A model generated the notes under the pieces. The model was not told the DNA's origin. It was given only the letters and a program-made list of their open reading frames with translations, and did not search any database. The position numbers were made by a program, and so were the translations under genes. Source: Coriobacteriia bacterium (GTDB lineage Bacteria > Actinomycetota > Coriobacteriia > WRKU01 > WQUG01). Taken from it: a stretch of DNA of 64,000 bases. Shown here piece after piece: positions 1 to 7,871 of this stretch. Numbering within the stretch: the stretch's first letter is position 1; each line of letters begins with the position of its first letter. The stretch lies in NCBI GenBank assembly GCA_009779855.1, contig WRBC01000009.1, positions 1 through 64,000 on the forward strand, given 5' to 3'.

Positions 1-1
1 C

Positions 2-2491
2 TCTGAAAAAATATGTCTAAGGTATAAAGAACTCTATCCTAATAACGTTACTTACATCTATCAAGAAAACGCAGGAGTAAGCGCTGCAAGTAACACAGGA
101 CTTGAACAAGTAAAAGGTAAGTATGTTACTACTATGGGATCTGATGACAAATGGTCTAAGAATGCTTTTAAGAAAGGGTATGCTTTTTTAGAAAAGCATG
201 CTGATGAAATTGATGTTGTTTCGTTTAGGATTGTTTTCTTTGAGGCGAAGACCTCTCCTCACGCGCTTGATTACAAGTTTGACTACGATAGAATCGTCAA
301 TATTAATGAAGAGTATGACCACATACAGATGGGTGTTGCGACAACTCTTATAAGAACTGAAGCTATTCAGGGCGCACGATTTGATAGGCGTTTTGGATTT
401 GGAGAAGACACAAAGTTCATCACCCCTGTGATTCTTGAAAAACAGAAATACGGAATTATCTCGAGCTCAATATACTTTTATAGAAGCAGGGAAGCTGGCA
501 CATCGATAGGTCAGACTACCACATTTGATAGGAGCTACTATTTCGATGCTCCAGTATATGGACTGCAGTACCTGCTTGACTACTCGAAAGAAAAATTCGG
601 AGAAGTGTTGCCTTACGTGCAATACCTAGTCATGTATGACATTCAGTGGAGGATTAGGGTGCAGGAGCTTCCTGATGATTTTACTGACGAAGAGACAGCG
701 CAGTACAAGCAGCTGCTACGACAGCTTTTGGCTGATATTGATGACAGGATGATTGTTGAGCAAAGGTTTTTGCTGGGAGAATATAAGCTTCATGCATTAA
801 GCATGAAGTATGATACAGACAAATTTGCGGATTTGGAGCTTAGAAAGGGTCGCGTTTGGGTAGATGAATATCCTCTGACCCCATCAGCTGATGCGCCCAT
901 TGCGATCTCTATTATTGAGGCAAAAAATGGAATACTTAATATCGAGGGCCATGCCTCATATTTTGCGTGGCTGTCTAATCAAGACTTCTACTATGTAATA
1001 AATGGTGAAGAAAGAGTAAGCGTTACCTTTTTTGACAGTCCTGTTGGCGAGAGATACAGCTTGGGAGAAAAGTTCTGCACATTGCAGTGTTTTAAGGTGG
1101 AGATTCCGCTAGACGGGCTGGAAAAGATTGACCTGTTTACTGAGAGCAGTACAGAGAAAATCAGACTAAGGCAGCGATTTGGGGCTTTTGCAAAAATCCG
1201 CAGTGATTTCAAGTGGGCATACTTTGTACTAGGGGATTACATTGTTAAGTACCAAAGAGGTTCACTGCGCTTTTACAGAAACGAGAAAGCTACCCTTTTC
1301 AAGAGCGAACTAAGGTATTTAGGAGAGTTATTAAAGCGGAAAGAGTTTGATGTTGCGAGCTTCAGGCTAGCATGTCATGCACTAAGAGTCTTCAAGAAAA
1401 AGAAGATCTGGTTAATTTCTGATCGAATTGTTGCCGGAAACGATAATGGCGAGGCTTTATTCAAGCATGCTGTAAATCAGGGGAGCAAAAGCATTAAGCC
1501 CTATTTTGTACTTGCAAAAGACTGTCCAGACTACAAAAGGATGAAGAAGATTGGAAGTGTTGTTAAGTATAACGGTCTGAAATACCAGTTCCTTTTTGCT
1601 TTGTCAGACAAGATTATTTCCTCGAGTGGGGATCATTGGGTTACTAGCCTGCCTAAAAGAAGTAGTGCAAAATACAAAGACTTGTTCATTAGCGACTTCG
1701 TCTTCTTGGGACATGGAATAACCTTGCATGATTTATCAAAGTGGTTAAATAAGCACAGTAAAGATATAAAGCTTTTTATTACCGCTGCTCGACCAGAGCA
1801 CGAGTCGATTATTGACGGAAATTATCTGTATGGCAGTGATGTCGTAAAGCTTACGGGGCTTCCTAGATATGACTATCTACAGACGAGGAACCAAGAAAAG
1901 CAAATCCTCTTTCTGCCTACATGGAGGCTTCAGCTTGCTGGGAAATTTGTAGATGGGGTAAGGCAGTATAATCCTGATTTTACAGAAAGCGACTACTACA
2001 AAAGCTATAATCGACTCATTAACGACTCAAAACTACTGGAAGCGATGAAGCAGCATGGCTATACAGGAAAGATGTATATGCACTCTTCATTCATTAAGCA
2101 AGCAAAAGACTTTCAGGAAAATGAAATAATTAGTGTCTCTAGGGAGGATTGTAAATATAGCGAAGAGCTAGGAGAGTCTGCTCTGCTTGTTTCCGATTAT
2201 TCCAGTGTAGTTTTTGATTTCGCCTACTTAAAGAAGCCGGTTTTCTACTACCAATTTGATTATGATACTTTCTATGAATCACATACGGTTGACAAGGGCT
2301 ATTTCTCTTTTGAAGAACATGGTTTTGGGGAAGTTTGCTACGACCACAATGTTCTAGTAGAGGCAATTATTAAGGAAATTGAAAATAACTGCGCCATGGA
2401 GGAAAAATACAAAAATCGTGTTGAGGACTTCTTCTATAAGTTTGACAAAGACAACTCAAAAAGGGTCTACGAAGAGATTACTGAGCTGTAG
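2..2491 (+). CDS. GT2 glycosyltransferase fused to CDP-glycerol glycerophosphotransferase (5' end outside window)
   Basis: The reading frame is open from base 2, so the start lies before the window; about 829 residues are visible. The first 45 residues match the nucleotide-binding part of family 2 glycosyltransferases (YIYQENAGVSAA, then a GSDDKW acidic motif where SDD usually sits). From about visible residue 465 the protein resembles TagB/TagF poly(glycerol-phosphate) transferases: KKIWLISDR, FLGHGIT with a candidate catalytic His near 570, ARPEHESI, LFLPTWR and SDYSSVVFDFAYLKKPVFYY. The likely role is transfer of sugar and of glycerol phosphate (or a similar polyol phosphate) onto a cell-surface glycopolymer at the inner membrane face. 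The bifunctional layout is known among teichoic-acid-like polymerases. Its 3' end overlaps the convergent ligase gene by 14 bases. The substrate is not deducible. Confidence 0.85.
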   Translation, partial: SEKICLRYKELYPNNVTYIYQENAGVSAASNTGLEQVKGKYVTTMGSDDKWSKNAFKKGYAFLEKHADEIDVVSFRIVFFEAKTSPHALDYKFDYDRIVNINEEYDHIQMGVATTLIRTEAIQGARFDRRFGFGEDTKFITPVILEKQKYGIISSSIYFYRSREAGTSIGQTTTFDRSYYFDAPVYGLQYLLDYSKEKFGEVLPYVQYLVMYDIQWRIRVQELPDDFTDEETAQYKQLLRQLLADIDDRMIVEQRFLLGEYKLHALSMKYDTDKFADLELRKGRVWVDEYPLTPSADAPIAISIIEAKNGILNIEGHASYFAWLSNQDFYYVINGEERVSVTFFDSPVGERYSLGEKFCTLQCFKVEIPLDGLEKIDLFTESSTEKIRLRQRFGAFAKIRSDFKWAYFVLGDYIVKYQRGSLRFYRNEKATLFKSELRYLGELLKRKEFDVASFRLACHALRVFKKKKIWLISDRIVAGNDNGEALFKHAVNQGSKSIKPYFVLAKDCPDYKRMKKIGSVVKYNGLKYQFLFALSDKIISSSGDHWVTSLPKRSSAKYKDLFISDFVFLGHGITLHDLSKWLNKHSKDIKLFITAARPEHESIIDGNYLYGSDVVKLTGLPRYDYLQTRNQEKQILFLPTWRLQLAGKFVDGVRQYNPDFTESDYYKSYNRLINDSKLLEAMKQHGYTGKMYMHSSFIKQAKDFQENEIISVSREDCKYSEELGESALLVSDYSSVVFDFAYLKKPVFYYQFDYDTFYESHTVDKGYFSFEEHGFGEVCYDHNVLVEAIIKEIENNCAMEEKYKNRVEDFFYKFDKDNSKRVYEEITEL

Positions 2492-4052
2492 TCTCGCCCC
2501 CTGTTCGCAAACCCTTAGCCACTATGAGGTAGCCTAGAATTAAAAATCCTACTGGGGTAAAGACTATTTGGGCGAAGGTTACATCGAGCAAGCCAAAAGA
2601 GACGATTGCTGTTGCGAACAACAGAGGAAAAGCAGGAGCTTGTGGGGCTCTGACCTTGAAGGCCATCCACCATATAAGCCATATATATAGCATCAATGAG
2701 ATAGGTCCTGCCCCAAGTAGGCGCTCGAGTACATCATTATGCGCATGACTTGCCTGCTTAAGAACAGACGCTGGCATTTGCCAGGTTCCTAGAGGATTTT
2801 CTTTAATCAGCTCGATGGCTTCATTCCATACTTCCGTTCGGCCAGAAGTAAATACCCAAAGCATGTCAGAAAGACCATTTTCTTCACAGTAGTCCTGGGG
2901 TGTACCTTCAGCCTCGATTGCTTGCATCTGTGTTGTTTGTGTTGGTGAGGCGTTAGCAGGGGGAGCCATGACAGCACTTATATCTGTTGATGTTGGTATC
3001 CCTCGATTAAAGTGCTGTGTACCTGTTAGTAGGTAGATCCCTCCTAGAAGGGCAAGCAAGATTGCCGTTACTGAGAAAAGTTGAATAGCGTTGCGTCGTA
3101 TCCAACCGAAAAAGCCTTGCTGCTTTGCCAGATAGATTAAGTAAACAATTGCTATCACAAGTAACGCAATAAATGCAGTCCGCACACCTGCTAAGTAGAT
3201 GGACAATACGGCAAAGATTAATCCTGCCATGCGAAGGCCTCTCATGCCTTTGCTTGATAGTGCCCAGCAAAGCACAACAAGTGAAGTAAAGGCATAGTGA
3301 GAGGGGACACGACCTAGACCCATTGCGCGTACCGTTTCTGGATATTGCCATATCCAGGGGGAATTCGGCCAGAATTCTTCTAGATTAAATGATCGAACCC
3401 AATAACCAATAGGGTTATCAAGGCCGTGCAGGTGGAAGAATTCTCCTGTCTGCAAAGTAAGCATAAGGCCCATAACAGTGACGAGAACAATTCCCAATAT
3501 TTGAGTGCCTGTCCAGGCGAGCTTTCTCCCTAGGTAGAAAGCGCAGAGCATTGCAAGTTGTAGAAAGAGCAGACTTGCCCAAAAACGAGGATGGATAGTG
3601 GCTGCATCGGGATTGAAGTAAGTTGCACGTGTATAGGCGATGATTACGAAGATGATATTGAAGACACAGAATGCCAGCAGAGGTAGATGCCTTTGTACGA
3701 AGCGCCTTGTGTCTTCTCCGTTCGGACTTATCTGGATCCGCGGAAAGAAGTAACTGCAGAGCAGCGTTATTGCGGCAACAATGACAATAAAGACGGGAGC
3801 AAAATTCAGGCGAGGAAGCCCCCCTATAAAGAAGAGGTGCCGTTCAGGCACAACCATAATAATGGCCAACGCAAGAAAGCCTAAAACGGCAAGTATTATT
3901 TGAACAGGCAGATAGCGACTACCTCTTTGGGTGCCAGTCGGTTTCTCTACGGATTCCTCAGTAGTGGGAAGAAGCGATGCTCCTGTGTCGCCCTTGCTGT
4001 CCATTAGCTGACTACTTAATTCTTGCTGGGCTTCCGAATGCAATAACTCCAT
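2478..4052 (-). CDS. O-antigen ligase/polymerase-like (Wzy_C) membrane protein
   Basis: This is a 524-residue protein with a hydrophilic N-terminus of about 45 residues followed by roughly ten hydrophobic segments. The pattern AGVRTAFIALL, then SGRTEVWNEAIELIKENPLG and SHAHNDVLERLLGAG, is typical of the Wzy_C domain of O-antigen ligases and polysaccharide polymerases. In a cell without lipopolysaccharide it would polymerise or attach a surface polysaccharide or glycoprotein glycan outside the membrane. The chosen start overlaps the end of the upstream acyltransferase gene by 41 bases; an ATG at 4004 would avoid the overlap, and neither start has a clear Shine-Dalgarno. Both genes probably form one minus-strand transcript. 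The acceptor is unknown. Confidence 0.82.
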   Translation of the reverse strand: MELLHSEAQQELSSQLMDSKGDTGASLLPTTEESVEKPTGTQRGSRYLPVQIILAVLGFLALAIIMVVPERHLFFIGGLPRLNFAPVFIVIVAAITLLCSYFFPRIQISPNGEDTRRFVQRHLPLLAFCVFNIIFVIIAYTRATYFNPDAATIHPRFWASLLFLQLAMLCAFYLGRKLAWTGTQILGIVLVTVMGLMLTLQTGEFFHLHGLDNPIGYWVRSFNLEEFWPNSPWIWQYPETVRAMGLGRVPSHYAFTSLVVLCWALSSKGMRGLRMAGLIFAVLSIYLAGVRTAFIALLVIAIVYLIYLAKQQGFFGWIRRNAIQLFSVTAILLALLGGIYLLTGTQHFNRGIPTSTDISAVMAPPANASPTQTTQMQAIEAEGTPQDYCEENGLSDMLWVFTSGRTEVWNEAIELIKENPLGTWQMPASVLKQASHAHNDVLERLLGAGPISLMLYIWLIWWMAFKVRAPQAPAFPLLFATAIVSFGLLDVTFAQIVFTPVGFLILGYLIVAKGLRTGGETTAQ

Positions 4053-4875
4053 CAGGAATTGGCTTTGTCACTACTGCCCCCATACCGATGGTGCTGCCAC
4101 TACCAATAGTAAGTAGCTGCTTTACGGTGCAGTTCATGCCTAGATAGGACTTGTCGCCAATTTCAACAAATCCGCCTAGGGTTACCCCAGAAGTGACGGT
4201 TATCTGCTTCCCTAGGTAAACATCATGTGCCAGATAGCACTGGTCGTCGATTTTGGTTAGTCTGTCGACATAGGTGTCTCTGGATTGGCCACGGGCAATG
4301 GTTGTGTTGGCCCCGACCTCTACTTCATCAGCTAGCTCAACCCCTGCCAAGCAATGTAGGCGAAAGGGTTTGCCTTCTGTGTCAGGGGCCATAGTAAAGC
4401 CTTCACTGCCAATGACTGCGCCTTCGCGGATCAGGCAATTTTTACCAATAGTTGTACCGTTTCTTATGATGGCTCCAGCACATATACGTGTGCCATCACC
4501 AATCTTTACATGATGATCAATAAAGGCACTGGGTTCGATGATGACGTTTTCACCTAGCTGGACATTACTGCCTATTGTTGCGCCGTCTTGGCTCACGCGG
4601 GGGAGTGTGTCCATCTCTGCCTGTTGTTGTTCCCACAAATCTTTTACCGCTAGAGCAAAGTCACGGACGGGAACAGGCGAGAAGTGGCAGGAGTTATTGT
4701 CCAGTATGCTCTGCGGTATGTTCATGCCGTCTTCGAAAAACAAGAGGCAGTCCTGTGCTTCAGATAGATGACTGACTAGATGTTCAAATTTCTTCCCAAC
4801 ATACATGGTGGTATTGTTCTTAGGGTTCTTGATGTAGGATACTCCACTGCATGCCGTCTGTTTACATCTAGTCAT
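4012..4875 (-). CDS. left-handed beta-helix (LpxD-like) acyltransferase
   Basis: This is a 287-residue protein. A roughly 95-residue alpha/beta N-terminus precedes a long run of hexapeptide repeats (for example IGSNVQLGENVIIEPSAFID and IGDGTRICAGAIIRNGTTIG) that form a left-handed parallel beta-helix. This order matches the LpxD family of UDP-sugar N-acyltransferases. A canonical lipid A role is unlikely in a cell that appears to lack an outer membrane, so it more likely acylates an amino sugar for a surface polymer. It lies back to back with a DegT aminotransferase that could make that amino sugar. GAGAGG upstream of ATG 4875 supports the start. Confidence 0.8.
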   Translation of the reverse strand: MTRCKQTACSGVSYIKNPKNNTTMYVGKKFEHLVSHLSEAQDCLLFFEDGMNIPQSILDNNSCHFSPVPVRDFALAVKDLWEQQQAEMDTLPRVSQDGATIGSNVQLGENVIIEPSAFIDHHVKIGDGTRICAGAIIRNGTTIGKNCLIREGAVIGSEGFTMAPDTEGKPFRLHCLAGVELADEVEVGANTTIARGQSRDTYVDRLTKIDDQCYLAHDVYLGKQITVTSGVTLGGFVEIGDKSYLGMNCTVKQLLTIGSGSTIGMGAVVTKPIPDGVIAFGSPARIK

Positions 4876-4998
4876 CGTAAGGTCCTCTCAGGCGCTCTAT
4901 TGTTTCCAGCTATTCTATCAGTAGGTTATACTTTTGTGTGTTGAAAGTTCCATACAAACTGTATACGAGATTATAGACAATACTGTAGGGGGATAAAA

Positions 4999-6105
4999 AT
5001 GGGCGTACCATTGCTAGATTTGAAGCTTCAATATACTCAACTTAAAGAAGAGAGCGACGCACTGTGGTTTGACGTGATGTCTAATGCCGCCTATGTTGGT
5101 GGCCCCAGGGTTGAAAAGATTGAGCAGGAAATTGCTGACTATTGTGGCGTTAAGCACTGTATAGCTGTAGCCAATGGAACTGATGCCTTATTCTTGATTC
5201 TTGAAGCGCTAAACATTAGAAGGGGAGATGAAGTAATCACCACCCCATGGACCTTCTTCGCAAGCATTGAAAGTATCGCCCATGTAGGTGCGACTCCTGT
5301 TCTTGTTGATATCGAGCCAGGAACCTACAACATCGATCCCGCAAAGATTGAAGAGGCTATTACTCCGCGCACAAAGGCCATCATGCCTGTGCATATCTAC
5401 GGACAGTGTGTAGATATGGATGCGATTAACGATATTGCTGACAGGCATAATTTGATTATCATCGAGGATGCCTGTCAGGCTATTGGTGCTACACACAAAG
5501 GTAAGAAAGCGGGAAGTCTAGGCCGCGCTGCTGCCTTTAGCTTCTTCCCTACAAAGAACCTGGGATGTGCGGGTGATGGGGGATGCATCACAACAGACGA
5601 TACGGAACTCGCAGATAGAATGAGGCTGGTAGCACGTCATGGTGAGTCTCAAAAGTATATTCACACTGCTATTGGAACAAACTCACGACTGGACTCACTG
5701 CAGGCGGGACTTTTGTCGTTGCGCCTAGCGAAGTTGGATGAGTGGAATAACCAGCGCCGTGATGCTGCAGCTTATTATAGGGAAGTGCTAGCTGGACTAG
5801 GTGATCTTGAAATGCCTGTCGAGCGTGATTACGGAAAGTCTGTTTATCACCTCTTTATCTTGAAGTCAGCGCAGGCACCGGAGGTTGTTGCGCATTTGCA
5901 GGGACAAGACATTGGTAGTGCACTGTACTATCCGACGTCACTGCATGAACAGGAAGTCCTACAAAAGATTCCTGGTTTCGTGAAGCCGAGCCTGCCTGTA
6001 GCAGAAGATAGTGCCTCAAAGACTTTTGCCCTACCTTGTTATCCGGGGATTACCCGCGAGCAGCAAGATGAAGTTATTGCGGCAGTGAAAGGCTTCTTTG
6101 CTTAA
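4999..6105 (+). CDS. DegT/DnrJ/EryC1/StrS-family sugar aminotransferase
   Basis: This is a 368-residue PLP-dependent aminotransferase of the nucleotide-sugar type (ArnB/WbpE/GnnB relatives). Visible motifs are VANGTDALFLIL (cofactor phosphate region), IIEDACQAIGA (Asp pairing with the PLP pyridine N) and SFFPTKNLGCAGDGG, whose Lys should form the Schiff base. It would convert a keto nucleotide sugar to an amino sugar using glutamate. GGGGGAT just before the ATG supports the start. The adjacent divergent acyltransferase, and a Gfo/Idh dehydrogenase at 20.65 kb whose family includes GnnA/WbpB, could supply the oxidation and acylation steps of a diamino- or acylamino-sugar route. That pathway is inferred from family and proximity only. 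Confidence 0.88.
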   Translation: MGVPLLDLKLQYTQLKEESDALWFDVMSNAAYVGGPRVEKIEQEIADYCGVKHCIAVANGTDALFLILEALNIRRGDEVITTPWTFFASIESIAHVGATPVLVDIEPGTYNIDPAKIEEAITPRTKAIMPVHIYGQCVDMDAINDIADRHNLIIIEDACQAIGATHKGKKAGSLGRAAAFSFFPTKNLGCAGDGGCITTDDTELADRMRLVARHGESQKYIHTAIGTNSRLDSLQAGLLSLRLAKLDEWNNQRRDAAAYYREVLAGLGDLEMPVERDYGKSVYHLFILKSAQAPEVVAHLQGQDIGSALYYPTSLHEQEVLQKIPGFVKPSLPVAEDSASKTFALPCYPGITREQQDEVIAAVKGFFA

Positions 6106-6109
6106 GTCT

Positions 6110-6154
6110 CGTATAGAATGCGTCAAACTGACGCATTCTATACGTTTGTTTGCT
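6110..6154 (+). terminator. intrinsic terminator after the aminotransferase gene
   Basis: A perfect 16-bp inverted repeat at 6110-6125 and 6129-6144 has the three-base loop AAC and is followed by TTTGTTTGCT. Its core GTCAAACTGAC and its trailer also occur in the terminator at 20462-20501. Confidence 0.85.
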
Positions 6155-6191
6155 ATTGTGATAGTTATTAGAAGAGGATGCCCTAAGTTTG

Positions 6192-6250
6192 AACTGTACC
6201 CCTAAAGTTGAACTGGAAATAAAATCCAACCAACTTTAGGAGGTACAGTT
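6192..6250. repeat. imperfect inverted repeat at the 3' end of the DUF4143 ATPase gene
   Basis: Arms at 6192-6210 and 6231-6250 (AACTGTACC/CTAAAGTTG and its complement, one base bulged) enclose a 20-base AT-rich loop. The arm abuts the ATPase stop codon on the minus strand. It could be a terminator for that gene, though no U-tract follows, or a leftover terminal-repeat structure of a small mobile element. Confidence 0.5.
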
Positions 6251-6251
6251 T

Positions 6252-7523
6252 TTATGCGCCCAGTAAAGTGGCAGGTATTACATGGATTCCATCGGGACGG
6301 GTATAGGCATTTTGTCCTGTGGTAACTACAATGCACGTAATATCGTAATCAGGACAGTTGTCAGCAAGCCAATTTAGGTGACGCACATCACTTGCAGTAA
6401 CTTCAGGTGACGACTTTACTTCTATAGCAATAAGAGAAAGACCACGCTCGATAATAAAGTCGATTTCTTTGTCTCCTTTTGCACTACGAAAGTGGTACAG
6501 TTTTGCTCGGTTAACTTGTGCATAGGTTTGTAGACTAAGAGCAATGAGTGCCTCAAATAGCCTACCAACCGCAGCCCCTGCTCTTGGCTTTAAGAGTGGA
6601 CGAGCAGTTCCAGAAATCAGCTTGTCTGCGCTTAAGTGAAGTAGGCGGGCAGCAAGAGCTGGATCTGCCAGGAAATGCTTCGGGCCTTTGCTTAGCGCTG
6701 TGAAAGGATTGGTGCTTGGAAGCCATGCAGGTACGCGGTCTGTCATCCAGAGTGAATCTAAGGTGTCACGGTAGGTAAGTGTTGTTGCCTTAGATGGCTT
6801 TTGACTTTCGCCTGGAGTGGAAGCATCTAAAATCTCTTGGTAGCTTGCCGTACTTGCAGTTGCTGCAGCATATGCGCGTAGCCAGCCCTGTAAAACATCT
6901 GGCTTGCGGACAAAGGTTCCACTTTCAGAAAATTCGTGCTCGGTTAGGTTAGAAAGATAGCTATCAAGTTGAGCTTCACGGATATTTTCAGACAATGCAC
7001 GTATTCCGGGAAAGCCAGAGGCGGTAACTTCTTTGATGTAGTGGACTAAGCTGAGTTCAGAGCGTGCACTTACTTGGTCTACTGATCCATTGAGCAAGTC
7101 CTTTACACGTATTGCAGGGGCTTCAATGTCGCGCTCCTCTAGTGACAATGGACGCATGCGCAAGCGAACAATTCTGCCAGCTCCGCTATGAGTCTGAGCT
7201 TTTCTAGGAATTGCGCTGCCTGTTAAAAGGTATTGTCCAGGACTATTGTCTGTGTCCACTAGACGACGTATATAGTCCCAGCTCCTAGGAAAGCGCTGCC
7301 ACTCGTCAATTAGCAAGGGCTTTGGTTGTAGCGACAAGATATCAATACCACCAGCAATCACGTCAAGACCATCCTCAATATCAAGACGCATGATGTGCTT
7401 TGCGTAACGACTTGCAGTTGCTGTTTTTCCAACTGCTTTTGCACCGTCTATTGAGAGAGCAGGCAGTTCTTTGAAGTATTCTTTGATTGTTGAATCAAGT
7501 AGGCGCTTTTTATAGTTACCCAA
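6252..7523 (-). CDS. ATP-binding protein with DUF4143 domain
   Basis: This is a 423-residue protein. The N-terminal AAA-like part has a P-loop (GAKAVGKT, near residue 30), a Walker B-like PLLIDEWQRFP and LLTGSA at sensor position. The C-terminal DUF4143 part has HFRSAKGDKEIDFIIERG followed by IAIEVKSS, a PD-(D/E)XK nuclease-like arrangement (D...E-x-K). This family is widespread and often found in accessory DNA; its function is not established, although the nuclease-like fold has suggested defence or regulatory roles. It stands alone on the minus strand at the left end of the accessory block. ATG 7523 is preceded by AGGAGAT at good spacing. Confidence 0.88.
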   Translation of the reverse strand: MGNYKKRLLDSTIKEYFKELPALSIDGAKAVGKTATASRYAKHIMRLDIEDGLDVIAGGIDILSLQPKPLLIDEWQRFPRSWDYIRRLVDTDNSPGQYLLTGSAIPRKAQTHSGAGRIVRLRMRPLSLEERDIEAPAIRVKDLLNGSVDQVSARSELSLVHYIKEVTASGFPGIRALSENIREAQLDSYLSNLTEHEFSESGTFVRKPDVLQGWLRAYAAATASTASYQEILDASTPGESQKPSKATTLTYRDTLDSLWMTDRVPAWLPSTNPFTALSKGPKHFLADPALAARLLHLSADKLISGTARPLLKPRAGAAVGRLFEALIALSLQTYAQVNRAKLYHFRSAKGDKEIDFIIERGLSLIAIEVKSSPEVTASDVRHLNWLADNCPDYDITCIVVTTGQNAYTRPDGIHVIPATLLGA

Positions 7524-7871
7524 AATGGTATCTCCTTTTAGTGAATTCTATTGCGCTATTTTTCCCATTTATATTATCCCAATCTTCCTATCTATACTAG
7601 TCTAATTTTCCAATCAGACAGGACTTCGTTGATTGCCATCTGAAATGCAAAGATGAAGGTACGGATGTTTTCTGGCACCTAGGTCGTCAGACCAAGGTTT
7701 TCTTGATACTGCAGTGTGCAGTTGAGGACAAGGTGTCATTGACACTGTCCTAGTGCCATTACCTGTGTGTATTTTGTGAATGTTAAAATTTTGTGAAAAT
7801 TAAGTGCTACTGTATTCATGGTTAAGTAAAAGCATTTGACATAAAATTCATAGAATAAGGACAGCGACACG
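7524..7871. other. 348-bp intergenic region between divergent ATPase and RHS genes
   Basis: No convincing gene is present. It contains an interrupted palindrome at 7726-7750 (GGAC, GTGTC-ATT-GACAC, GTCC) and an AT-rich stretch with TTGACA near 7836, but no -10 box at standard spacing. AAGGA about ten bases before the RHS ATG serves as ribosome binding site. Promoters for both genes should lie here but cannot be assigned. Confidence 0.5.

Noticed and set aside
4012-4875. Acyltransferase as true LpxD of lipid A synthesis
   Set aside because: There is no other lipid A or outer-membrane gene in the window, and the neighbours are Gram-positive-like; only the fold similarity is supported.
7836-7857. 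TTGACA...TAGAAT as the RHS promoter
   Set aside because: The boxes are only about ten bases apart, so they cannot work as a standard promoter pair.
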